DNA of 64,000 bases from Petaurus breviceps papuanus. Its lineage: Eukaryota > Chordata > Mammalia > Diprotodontia > Petauridae. Within the stretch, counting starts at the first letter, position 1, and each line of letters begins with the position of its first letter. Under the pieces are notes generated by a model. The model saw only the letters and a list, made by a program, of their open reading frames with translations. It had not been told where the DNA came from and searched no databases. Position numbers and translations under genes: made by a program. The stretch lies in NCBI GenBank assembly GCA_028583685.1, contig JAMXIF010001253.1, positions 79,248,219-79,312,218 on the forward strand, given 5' to 3'. Shown one piece after another: positions 44,305 through 54,029 of the stretch.

Positions 44305-46105
44305 GATAGGATTTTAGCTGGGACTTGAAGGAAGCCAGAGAAGTCAGGAGGCAGAGGTGAGGAGGGAGAGAGAGAGAAATGAAGGTATAGGAGACAATGG
44401 CAAAAATGTCCAGAGTCAGGAGATGGAGTGAGGAACAGAAAGTTTGTGAGGAACAGCAAGGAGGCCTGAATACACATGAATCACAAAGTACATAATAGAG
44501 TGTATACTTTAAAATGGATGGAAAGGTAAGAGCAAACTAAATTATAAAAGGCTTCGAATACTAATATGGGATTTTTTCACTTTATACTGGATATGATAAT
44601 GAGCCACTCAAATTTTTTTAATGGGAGTTTAGGGAAGATGGTGACAAAGTCACACTTAGACTTTAGGAAGATTTCTTTGACAGGCAAGTGGAGGATGAAT
44701 TAGAATTGGCAGAGAATTGAGGCAAGGTGACTAACCAGAAGGATATTACAGTACCCCAGGTGGGAGGTTATGAGGACCTGAAACAGGGTGGTCTCAGTGT
44801 CAAAGGAGAGAAAGGAATGCTGCAAAGGTAGAATCAGGAAGACATGATAACAAATTGGATATTGGGAATGAGAAAGATTGAAGAGTTAAGGATGACACAT
44901 ACCTTGGTTGCAAGCCTATGTGACTGAGAAGATGGTGGTACCCTCAACAGTGATAGAGAAGTTTGGTAGGGGGAAAGGTTTGAGAAAAAAAATGAGTTCA
45001 GTTTTAGACATTTCGATTTAAGATGTCTACAGGAAATCCAATTCAAGATGTCCAAAAGGAACTTGGAGATCGGAGACTGGGGGTCAGCAGAGATAATAGG
45101 GCTGTCTAACTAGATTTGAGAGTAATCATAATAGAGATGGAAATCAAATCCATGGGATCTGAGGAGTGACCAAGTGAACAATTATAAAGAAAGAGGAGAA
45201 AAAGGACCAGGACAGAAGACACCCAGGATTAGCAGGTGTGCCCTGAATGAATGAAGATATAATGAGTGATTGAGGAAGAATGATCAGACAGATAGAAGGA
45301 GAACCAGGTTAGAAAAAATGTCACTTAGAGAGATTAGAATATTAAGGAAATGACTCTGATTAATGAAGTCAAAGGCTGCAAAGCGGTCAAAAAGCTGAAA
45401 TTTGATACAGGGCTATTAGTTTTGGTAATTATGCAGTCATTGGTGACTTTGAAGAGAGCCGTTTCAGTTGCATGATGAGATTGGAAGTTAGTCTGCATAG
45501 AGTTAAGAAGAGGTATAAGATAATGCCTCCACTGAGGAAAGTGGAGGCATTGATTGAAGATGACCTTCACAAGGAGTTTGCCACAAAAAGAAGAGATATG
45601 GAACGACAGATAATGGGGATGAATAAATGAATTGAGGTTTTTTGTTATTTGCTTTTTATGGGAGAGACATGGACCTGTTTGTAGACAGTAGAGAAGAAAT
45701 CAACAGGGAGATATTGAAGATAAGTGAGAGAATGGGGATGATGGAGAAGGCAATTTGCTGGAAAAGTAAGAATGGGATGAGATCATTTGTGCATGTAGAG
45801 GGGTTTACCTTGGAAAAGTGAAGAACTACTTACCTTTACATGTGAGATAGGGGTGAAGGAGGAGATGGTGGCAAAGGTACCTAACGAATGAGGCAGATGG
45901 CCTCATTTTTTTTTCCTTCAGTGCAATATTAGGCCTGATCTCAGCAAAGAGGGAGAGAGTGTGGTAGGGATTGCACTGTTTAAAAAATACTGTAGTAAGT
46001 GGGATAATGAGGCAATTAGAAAGGTATAAAAGGTTCTCCTTGTAGTTGTGAGGGTCCAAATAAAGAAAGATAGCATAAATTTGTAGTGGACCCAGCCAGT
46101 ATGGT
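44305..46105 (-). repeat. L2 element, minus strand, about 1.8 kb
   Basis: One of the two longest L2 copies here. On the plus strand it shows, in order, TTTTAGCTGGGACTTGAAGG, ATATTACAGTACCCCAGGTG, TTGGATATTGGGAATGAGAA, ATGAGTTCAGTTTTAGACAT and AAGTCAAAGGCTGCAAAGCG. The last is the complement of the reverse-transcriptase motif region (normally DLSAAFDTVDH). Gaps and stops break all frames. The 5' part of L2 is missing. Confidence 0.8.
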
Positions 46106-46109
46106 TTCA

Positions 46110-46645
46110 TGATTTTTCTGACTCCCTTCTGCTGCTGTCCTGTGGACTTTCATATAGGATGAGTGAAATATGTAGGCTGATTCAATCATACATATGAGTA
46201 GCCAGATTATAATTTTTTAAAATTGTAGATGTAGATCTTTTATGAACAACAAAATGGTTTCATTTCTTTTGATGGGTAGATAAAATGTTAATCTCTTCTC
46301 TTGGGAGATAGATCAGATTTAGTTCCTAAACTTGTCTATAAAGTTTCTATTGCTTGATGCCATATATGTAGACAATAGAGAATCAGAAAAGATGCTCCCA
46401 TTTTTAAGTTTCAAATTTAAAACTTTCAAGTTGAGAAAACAAAATGGAAATTCTGGTTCTGTCGATTGGAACCACCTAGGGAACATTCTAATGACCAGTG
46501 AAATATCCCAATCAAAAGATGTCCCAAAGAAGAAAAAAAGAAAATTTAGAAACTGGGCCTATTCACCATACATTTTCATATTTTCTTTCCATTGCTTGCT
46601 CTAGTCAGCAAGCAATTTCATATAGATTTATTGGTGTCAAATTCA
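46110..46645. other. Unassigned stretch
   Basis: Nothing recognised; the frames at 46332-46604 and 46498-46812 have no motif. Confidence 0.45.
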
Positions 46646-46649
46646 CAAA

Positions 46650-46935
46650 ATACTGTTTCTTAATAATAATGCTAATATTTATACAGTTCTCCAAGATTTT
46701 ACAAAATGCTATTATATTGTATTATATGCAAATATTATATGTATTATTCTCATTTTTTATGACCATTCTGGAAGATGGGTGGATGCTAATATTATTCCCA
46801 CTTTATAGATGAAGAAACTGAGATACAGGTTAACTGACTGTTCTGTGCTTACACAGTTATTAAGTGACTAAAGTAGGATTTGAATTGCCTTCCTTGTCCC
46901 AACTTTAGTGCTCTGTTCACAGCACTATTTAGTTA
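46650..46935 (-). repeat. MIR relic, minus strand
   Basis: TACAGTTCTCCAAGATTTTA, TTTATAGATGAAGAAACTGA and GTAGGATTTGAATTGCCTTC follow the reverse-complement marsupial MIR. Confidence 0.65.
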
Positions 46936-47089
46936 CTTCCTTTATTCAGTGTAAAGAATTTCTGATATTAAATGCAATTTATTTGAGGCTTACAAACTTT
47001 AGTATTATATTTTAAAACTTCATTGCCTTTCTGGAACTCAGTTTCTATGTCTCTAAAAATATATGGGTTGGATTTTGACTGTAGTATCA

Positions 47090-47260
47090 TAGATCTGGAG
47101 CTAGAAATGGTCTTAGAGGTTTCTTAAGTCAAAGTCCTAATTGAATGAGGAAATTAAGTTTGAAAGATTAAATGATTTGTCCAAGGTTATCTAGATAGTA
47201 AGGAGGTCAACTAGCACCCAAACTCAATTCCTTAAACTTCCAAATGCAACTTAAATTTCA
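47090..47260 (-). repeat. MIR relic, minus strand
   Basis: TCATAGATCTGGAGCTAGAA, AATGAGGAAATTAAGTTTG and TTGTCCAAGGTTATCTAGAT are in reverse-complement MIR order. Confidence 0.6.
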
Positions 47261-47639
47261 CCATGTTTTTTCTTCCATTTAAAAAGTCCTGTGGTGCTCT
47301 GAATTTTCAGTGAAAGTAATCTTGTATACAAGTTTGATACAGTGAAAATGCCCCTAGAGAACACATTGGCAAGAACTCCAGCAATGATAACAGCATTCAA
47401 CTTTCACCAAGCCAGTTAAACATTTTACTTTTTAATAGGTTTAGGTCTAAGCATACCATCTCTAATGATAAATGAATATTCATTGTTATAAGAGTCATAT
47501 TAGGTTTTTCCCATTGACTCTTGGGCACAAAACTTCCCTTTTCCTGGTTTCTTTTCCTTTTTTAAAGATTGAGTATCTGTATGTGTGATAGTAATGGCAA
47601 TTAAAGATTCCCCTGTATTGGCTTGATTTTCAAATTGAT

Positions 47640-48880
47640 TGTGTTAAAACCCAGAGCTTGTTAATCCCACCTGTGGGATGGACTTTTTGATGTGAAAAGA
47701 AAGTCCTGAACTGGGAGGAGCTGGTGATGTAGATTTGGAGAGACAGGAGAGAGGCAGAAGATCTTTTTGGAAGCAGCACCTCGTGGAGAGAGAGAGACTA
47801 AGAGAATTGCTGGTGGCCGCTTTGAATTGCCCTGGACTTTTGAGACCTGCCCCCTGAGCTGCCAAGGACTGAGGAGACATGGCTGTTTTGCTGGTACTTT
47901 GTCTGTCTGTTTTGATGTTATTTTGCCAGATTTGTCCACTGGTGAAAGACAGTCCTTTTGTTGAAGAAGTCCTGGAACCTGGCTGTTCACTAAGAAGCCC
48001 TGAGACTGTCCTGCAGACAGAGAGTGAATACTGTCCACTGGTGAAGGACAGTGCTGTTGTTGCAGGGGTCTGGAGACTGTCCTGCAGACAGAATGAATAC
48101 TGTCCACTGGTGAAGGACAGTGCTGTTGTTGCAGGGGTCTGGAGACTGTCCTGCAGACAGAGTGAATACTGTCCACTGGTGAAGGACAGTGCTGTTGTTG
48201 CAGGGGTCTGGGAGCCTTTCTGTTGGTTCAGAAGCCCTGAAGAAGGATTTTCTTGTTGTATGTTTACAGAAATCCTGGGAGAGGGCTTTGCTAATGTGTT
48301 CAGGGGTTCTAGGACTGTTCTACAGACAGAGGATAAATTCATGAAGGGATTGGCAATGTATCTTATGGCCTTGCTAAGCCTTGTCTCCCCAGGAACTAAA
48401 ATTGCTGAGAACTTGCCTCTTGTCAAGATGAAGAAAAGACCTCCATTTGGGTATTAAGTGCTGTGTTTAAACTTGATGTAACTCTGGGGTAGATTCAATT
48501 GAGATCCAGGGGTGGGGAACTTTTGACCTTTTTGTGTTCTATGGTTGAGCAAATGAATATTTTTACTTATGTTTGGAAACTAATCTCCATTTGAGAAGAG
48601 GGGCTTTGTGGTGGACTAAATTAAGGTATAGCCTAGGGGTGGAGAAGTATTTAGAACAGAGACTTTGTAATTGATTGAATGATTGGAAGGTCCTGGGGTG
48701 GGGTAGTCCTTGGAGATTATTTAATCACATTTAGTAAACGCTGTATTTGGAATGATGTCATGTTTTGATCTTCTCTGTTCTTGGTTGGTCACTGAATAAA
48801 ATGGAGAGCACCTATGCTGGTATTCTGAACCTTGGGAAGTTGCCTTTCCTTGGCATTATATTACAGTATGTTAGGCTCAA
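47640..48880 (+). repeat. LTR-like fossil repeat, probably a solo LTR
   Basis: A block of about 1.2 kb that is unlike L1, L2 or SINEs. It shares several segments with the minus-strand repeat at 62935-64000. Examples are TGTCTGTTTTGATGTTA near 47909, TGTTTACAGAAATCCTGG near 48258, and AATAAA followed by TGGAGAG near 48797. The polyadenylation signal close to the right end suits an LTR with R/U5 after it. No internal retroviral genes flank it, so a solo LTR of a marsupial endogenous retrovirus is the best guess. It is a fossil; family and precise ends are uncertain. Open frames of 192 codons (plus) and 260 codons (minus) overlap its tandem array and are not called as genes. Confidence 0.5.
48001..48211 (+). 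repeat. 69-bp tandem array within the LTR-like repeat
   Basis: CTGTCCACTGGTGAAGGACA recurs at 48031, 48100 and 48169, a period of exactly 69 bp, with near-identical units. A diverged related unit begins near 47932. The period is a multiple of three, so frames stay open across it on both strands. This explains the long ORFs. The related repeat at 62935-64000 appears to have only a single diverged unit. Confidence 0.9.
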
Positions 48881-48884
48881 AATC

Positions 48885-49090
48885 CACAAAAGTCTTTGAA
48901 AATAGTTTGTTGTTGCAGTATTGTTATTATAATAAGAATTGTTATGCTAGTTCTGCTCATTTTATTCTCTCTGTTTATGAAAGTCTTCCCAGTTCTGATC
49001 TGTGATTTTGTAACTCCTATTAAGGAACTTTCTTTAAAAAGGCATATCCTCACCTTCTCTGCATTTTATTATTTTTATATTTTGAAATTT
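48885..49090. other. Short unassigned stretch
   Basis: AT-rich; nothing recognised. Confidence 0.4.
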
Positions 49091-49094
49091 TATT

Positions 49095-50235
49095 GTTTAT
49101 TTTTTAGCTTGCTTTAAAAAAATGTACCAAATTCGCTCCCTCCGTCAAACCCCTCTATTACCCATTGAGTAGGTAAGGAATATGATACCAATTTTATATA
49201 TAAAATCATGTAAGACATATATTCACATTAACCATGTTGCAAAAAAAGAGCAAGAAAAATAAAGTGAAAAATTATACTTTAATTTGCCGTTGGATTTGAT
49301 CAGTTCTCTCTGGAAATCACATTTTTCATCATGGGTCATTTGAAATTGTTTTGGAACGTTGTCTTACTCAGAGTAGTTAAGTCACAGTTGATCAACATTA
49401 TTACAGTATTGTTATTTCTATGTGAAATGATCTGGTTCTGCTCATTTCATTTTGCATCAGTTCATATAGGTCTTTCCTGGTGTTTCCAAAATCATCTCCT
49501 TTGTCATATCTTATAGCATAGTAGCATTCCATCACATTTATATACCACAACTTGTTCAGCTATGCCCTAATTGATAGGGCATCAATTTTCAATTCTTAGC
49601 CACCACTAAAAGAACAGCTATAAACAGTTTTGTACAAATAGGCCTTTTTCCTTTGTCTTTCATCTCTTTGGGATAGAGACCTAGGAGTTAGTGGTATTGC
49701 TAGGTCAAACGATAGGCAGTTTTATACACTTTGGGTGTAGTTCAAATTGTTCTTCTGAAGGGGTGGACCAGTTCACAACTCCACCAACAGTACATTAGTA
49801 TCCCTACTTTTCCACATTCTCTTCAAGATTTGTCGTTTCCTTTTACTGTCATGTTAACCAATCTGAAGGGTATGAGGTTATATAATGGACATCCTTGCAT
49901 CACCCCTGTTCTTGTTGGGAAGGCTTCTATTTTATTCCCCTTACAAATAATGTTTGCCCTTGGTTTTAGATAGATACCACTTATCATTTCAAGTAAAGTT
50001 TCATTTATTCCCATGCTTTCTAGTGTTTTTAATAAGAATGAGTGTTCTGTTTTATCAAAAGCATTTTTGGCATCTATCGATTGTTGTTTCTTTTTTTCAT
50101 TGATATGGGCAGTTATGCTGAACTATGCTGATAGTTTTCCTAATATTGAACCAGCTCTGCATTCCTTGCATAAATCCTACCTGGTCATAGTACATGATCT
50201 TTTTCATATGTGCAATTTATTATCTTGAAAAGAAT
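49095..50235 (-). repeat. L1 relic, minus strand, with internal deletion
   Basis: 49095-49875 is the reverse-complement L1 3' end (TAGCATAGTAGCATTCCATC, CCTAGGAGTTAGTGGTATTG, CCACCAACAGTACATTAGTA, CCAATCTGAAGGGTATGAG). At about 49880 it jumps to the reverse-transcriptase region. The minus-strand frame there reads EAFPTRTGVMQGCPLYNLI (the L1 'RQGCPLSP' motif), and AACCAGCTCTGCATTCCTTG lies near 50150. The sequence between these parts of ORF2 is missing. Confidence 0.8.
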
Positions 50236-50429
50236 ATGACAAAGACTCTGATTTCTAATATTAAATTCAAAATCTTGGAAAGTTACAGCTTATGTGATTT
50301 TAAATAAACCTGCTGAAGTAAGATTCTTCAGCATTAGAACACTGGATACCAGGTAATAATTTTTTTGTATCATAAAGGCTGTTTACTAAGACATAGATGT
50401 GCCTTAACCTGCAGAAGTAGAAGTGCTTC

Positions 50430-50520
50430 GGGTGGCTAGGTGGCACACAGAAAAACTAGCCGTGTGACTTTGGACAAGTCACCTAACCCCAATTGCCCTA
50501 CCTTTACCCCTCTAAAAAAA
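50430..50520 (+). mobile_element. tRNA-derived SINE with internal deletion (first of a pair)
   Basis: It opens GGGTGGCTAGGTGGCACACA and passes directly to AAAAACTAGCCGTGTGACTT, so the B-box segment is absent. It then ends AACCCCAATTGCCC with an A tail. GCAGAAGTAGAAGTGCTTC lies immediately upstream at 50411-50429. Confidence 0.8.
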
Positions 50521-50541
50521 AAGCCTCCCTGAAATCACTTT

Positions 50542-50692
50542 GGGGTAGCTAGGTGGCACAGTGAATAGAGCACTGGCCCTGGAGTCAGGAGGAACTGAGT
50601 TCAAATCTGGCCTCAGACACTTGACACACTTACTAGCCTTGTAACTTTGGGCACAGTCATTTAACCCCAATTGCCCTTCCAAAAAAAAAAAA
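50542..50692 (+). mobile_element. tRNA-derived SINE (second of a pair)
   Basis: Full-length copy: GGGGTAGCTAGGTGGCACAG, GAGTTCAAATC, CTAGCCTTGTAACTTTGG, AACCCCAATTGCCC and an A tail. GCAGAAGTAGGAGTACTCC at 50697-50715 follows its tail and pairs as a target duplication with the sequence before the first SINE (three differences in 19). Confidence 0.85.
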
Positions 50693-50774
50693 TAAAGCAG
50701 AAGTAGGAGTACTCCAATTGTGCCACTTCTATTTCTTGCTCATTTTCACTTATGTTTTTAATTTAAATCATAGT

Positions 50775-50965
50775 GGTTTAGGGCACTTTCTCTTAAGTCA
50801 GAGAACCTAGGTTCAAAATCTGACTCCAATGATTTTTTTCAAATGATGTGACCTTGGACAAATCACTAAACCTCTTTAGAACTTAGTTTCCTCATCTACA
50901 AAATAAGGAGGTTGTACTAGATGAGTTCTGCTGTTCTTGGTACCTGTATATCTGTCACACTATGA
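50775..50965 (+). repeat. MIR relic, plus strand
   Basis: GAACCTAGGTTCAAAATCTG, GTGACCTTGGACAAATCACT and GTTTCCTCATCTACAAAATA are in MIR order. Confidence 0.7.
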
Positions 50966-50990
50966 AATCGACCTTTGTGGGCCTAATGGG

Positions 50991-51130
50991 GAATATATTT
51001 TAAAAGGTAATGAAAATATTGGTTATTCAGAGATTGGAATGCATTAAATTTAAAGACTGGAATCCATTAAATAATGCATTCCAGTCTCCAAATAACCAAT
51101 ATTTTCATTGGCTCTTAAAATTATATATTT
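50991..51130. repeat. Long imperfect hairpin
   Basis: The left arm (50991-51047) and right arm (51071-51130) are complementary. Two unbroken stretches stand out: AATGAAAATATTGGTTATT at 51010-51028 and TGGAATGCATTA. The loop is about 25 bases. The loop itself contains GACTGGAATCCATTAA, a second version of the inner left arm, so the right arm could pair with either. Confidence 0.8.
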
Positions 51131-51226
51131 GTGTATTAGAACCTTCCTTGGTTTTAAAGTACATCAAAGGATATTTGTAACATCCATGCAATTAGAAAGT
51201 AGTAATGATATAATATTTACACTATA

Positions 51227-51481
51227 TTAATATTGATATAATAATGGATCTGTGATCTCATCAAATGGAGTATTCCTTCCAAGAGTACAGATAACATTTG
51301 AGTGGTTTTGAATTTCATTTGAGAGTCTCTGAAGTATTTTATGGCTTACTGCAATCAGCCTAGTGTCATCAGCAAAAAGAAACATCAGAAAGACCTTATC
51401 ATCTGTAAGAGATATTTCTTCAGTTTGTACTTTACACTGGATGTTACCAGTTACAGTGGTATAATATTCCACAGAGAACAA
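51227..51481 (-). pseudogene. Possible LINE reverse-transcriptase relic (motif C)
   Basis: The 84-codon minus-strand frame contains FLMFLFADDTRLIAVSHK. The FADD box resembles reverse-transcriptase motif C of non-LTR retrotransposons (F/YADD followed by a short hydrophobic run). The rest is too diverged to place. RTE-like is a guess. The call rests on one motif and the motif A candidate on the other strand just beyond it. Confidence 0.35.
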
Positions 51482-51531
51482 GAAGTTTATAATCTCAAAA
51501 CTGATGAAAAACTAGAGGACACAAGTTTTCA

Positions 51532-51600
51532 CTGATCTTCTTGTTTATTGATTATACAGAGGCATTTTATTCAGTAAGGCAACATATGCCGGAGTATGCT
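51532..51600 (+). pseudogene. Possible LINE reverse-transcriptase relic (motif A)
   Basis: From 51532 the plus strand reads LIFLFIDYTEAFYSVRQHMP. FIDYxxAFxSV is the signature of motif A in non-LTR reverse transcriptases (for example FIDYAKAFDSV in RTE). The usual second Asp (AFD) is Tyr here. It lies only ~50 bp from a motif C-like frame on the opposite strand. Confidence 0.4.
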
Positions 51601-51604
51601 GGAG

Positions 51605-52230
51605 CCAGTATTAATTAACTTGAGAGAGCTAATTGTTAAATTTTCTGTGTGAGCATTTACATCTTAGAAATTGACAAATAACTAAAAATCATGGCTAGGT
51701 TTGATGATCTAGATTTAAGAAAGTTATGGAAAATATAATTATGCAAGTTAAATTTAAAAGATAAAGATATATATACACAGGTATATATACAACAAAAATA
51801 TATGTCAGTTGTTAAACTTTTACCAACACACCCATGAATATGTATTATAATTATAAAAGATTCCTATAGATATCTAAAACAGAAATAAATATCTTTGTGT
51901 TAGAGCTTTTAGATAATATGAAACAAAGCACAAAATAGGGAGACCTCTTTTCAATAATCATACTTACGTATGATATTTCTATCCTTCAAAAAATTATAAG
52001 GAAGTAAAAACACAGGTTGTATGTAAATGTAGCAATATTTTTAGAACTTCTTGCCATTTTCATAATTCCAAAAGCCTTCGGTATTACACATAGCTAATAA
52101 TCATCTTTCTTAAAACCCAATAAAATATATTCCCAATCTAATTGTGGACTACTAAAAGTCTAATTTTGTTAATGAAATTTTAAACAGTTATATTTAAAGA
52201 AAATTATGTTATAAAGTTATATTTAAACAA
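51605..52230. other. Unassigned AT-rich stretch
   Basis: Includes an imperfect TA/CA run near 51765-51805. No repeat named. Confidence 0.4.
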
Positions 52231-52234
52231 AATT

Positions 52235-52480
52235 ACATGTAAAACACTACTGGAAGAGACAGAGAAATTCCATTTAAAATAACTACAGCCATTGTAAAAT
52301 ACTTGAGAGTCAACTACCCAGTCAAACATACGCTGAAGCTACATGAATACAATTGGAAAACACTTCACACAAAGTTATGTATTTTAAAAAAAGTACCGGT
52401 GAACCACTGCAAGTAAGTTTTTAAAAAATCTGAATTCATTGGAGACAGCTGAAATGGTAATCCACATTTTAGAAGCGGTA
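52235..52480 (+). repeat. L1 ORF2 fragment, plus strand
   Basis: GAAATTCCATTTAAAATAAC, AAATACTTGAGAGTCAACTA and AATTGGAAAACACTTCACAC match the part of L1 ORF2 after the reverse transcriptase (the 'ikYLGv' region). It is the same ORF2 region as found near 54430 in another copy. Confidence 0.65.
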
Positions 52481-52489
52481 ACTGCTTCT

Positions 52490-53150
52490 TTTTAAAAATG
52501 TTTATTTTTTTTAAATATCATGCATTTTTTCCTTCTTTCTACCTCCCCTTCTACTATAAGAAAACAAATACAAAACCCTTGTATCATATAATAATAATAA
52601 AGTAAAACAAATTCCACCATGGCCAGATCTATATGGGCATCTTTCATCATCAATCTTTTGTAATTTTTCATAGTTGATCATTACATTGATAAGTTCTTAA
52701 GTATTTTAGAATTACTCATTTTTGCAATATTGATATTAGAGTATAAATTTTTCTTGTTATGTTCACTTAACTCTGAGTCTCATCATATAAGTCTCCCCCA
52801 GTTTCAATAAAACTATTCATTTCTTAATGCACAATTGTATACCATTTCATAAACCAAAATTTATTCAGCTGTTCCCCAATTGATGGATACCACTTTCTAG
52901 TTCTTTGCCCCTACTAAAAGAGCTACTATAACTATTTTTGTACCTATAGGACTTTTTCCTCTTTCATTGTTCTCCTTCAGGTATATTCTAATTAGTTATA
53001 TTCCTGGATAATAGGGCAACCAGAGATTAGTAATATTTTGTACTTAATTCCAAATAGCTTTCCAAAATGGCTAAGTCATATTCATAGCTCTACCAGCAAT
53101 GCCGCAATGTACTTATTTTCCCACAATGCCTCCAACATTTATTTTTTTGT
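52490..53150 (-). repeat. L1 3' end, minus strand
   Basis: TTCAGCTGTTCCCCAATTGA, TATTTTTGTACCTATAGGAC and CCAAAATGGCTAAGTC are reverse-complement L1 ORF2 end and 3' UTR. It directly follows an L1 piece of opposite orientation. Confidence 0.75.
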
Positions 53151-53159
53151 CACAAGAAA

Positions 53160-53560
53160 TAGAAAATGTAAATACTCTAGTCTCAGGGAGGAAAAATAAA
53201 TTGAACAAATGATAAACGGACAGCAAAAGTGTGTGTGTGTGTGTGGGGAGGTGTGGTGGAAATCCAGGACCAAATGGATAAAACAAGTTCTAGTAAACCT
53301 TAAAAGAACAATTAGTTCCCAATTGTAAAAATAGAAACAGAAAGGATCCTATAAAATTCCTTTTATGATACAAATATGGTCTTAGAACCTAAACTAGGAA
53401 GATTCAAAGCCAAGAAGAAATTGATAGGTCAGTATGTTGATTATTGTTATGATTATGATTATTATATATAATTTTTATATATAATATATAATTAATGATC
53501 ATGAAGGCAAAAATATGAAATAAACTATGAGAAAAGAGGCTAACATTATATTCTACAAAG
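53160..53560. other. Unassigned stretch with simple repeats
   Basis: (TG)n at about 53231-53245 and TAT/AT-rich sequence at 53450-53500. No gene. Confidence 0.45.
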
Positions 53561-53565
53561 ACCAG

Positions 53566-53760
53566 AGGTAGAGAACCTGTGGTCTCAGGGCCACATGTGA
53601 CTGTGTAGGTCCTCAGCTGCAGCCCTTTCATTGAATCCAAACTTCACAGAACAAATCCCCTTAATAAAAGGATTTTTTTTTTCCTGTAAAACTTGGACTC
53701 AATCAAAAGACAGAACCCAAAAACCTGGAAGGTCACATGTGTCCTCAAGGCTACACACTG
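53566..53760 (+). mobile_element. Palindromic hAT-like element
   Basis: The left end is CAGAGGTAGAGAACCTGTGG with GGCCACATGTGAC. The right half carries GGTCACATGTGTCCTCAAGG in inverted orientation. The core has AAACTTCACAGAACAAATCC. CAGNGGT ends and partial self-complementarity fit a hAT MITE. The right terminus has eroded. Related fragment at 19715-19780. Confidence 0.55.
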
Positions 53761-53864
53761 ACTGGGTTGGATTTATACCAAGAGGTCAGTTTTGCTTTCA
53801 TATTGATATTAATAATGAATAAATAAAGTTGATTTCATAACAGGAACAATAAAAAACATACAGT

Positions 53865-54019
53865 TGGGGGCAGCCAGGTGGCACAGTGAGTAGAGCACCA
53901 ACCTTGGAGTCAGGAGGACCTAGTTCTAATCTGGACTCAGAAACTTAACACTTACTAGCTGTGTAACCTTGCGGAAGTCACAACACCAATTGCCCTGCCT
54001 TCCCACCTGCAAAAAAAAA
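53865..54019 (+). mobile_element. tRNA-derived marsupial SINE, plus strand
   Basis: GGGGGCAGCCAGGTGGCACA at the head, CTAGCTGTGTAACCTTG in the middle, then ACACCAATTGCCC and an A tail. The target duplication CATACAGTT against CATACAATT flanks it (one mismatch). Confidence 0.82.
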
Positions 54020-54029
54020 TCATACAATT

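Noticed and set aside
45826-46110. 94-codon minus-strand frame
   Set aside because: It falls in decayed L2 sequence and shows only patchy L2-like residues; not a host gene.
47644-48426. 260-codon minus-strand open frame, the longest in the window
   Set aside because: It runs through the 69-bp tandem array, whose 3n period keeps frames open on both strands. The sequence belongs to an LTR-like repeat, and there is no recognisable domain.
47879-48457. 192-codon plus frame with a hydrophobic N-terminus resembling a signal peptide
   Set aside because: Same tandem-array effect. No family match is recognised and the frame lies in a fossil repeat, so a secreted-protein call is not supported.
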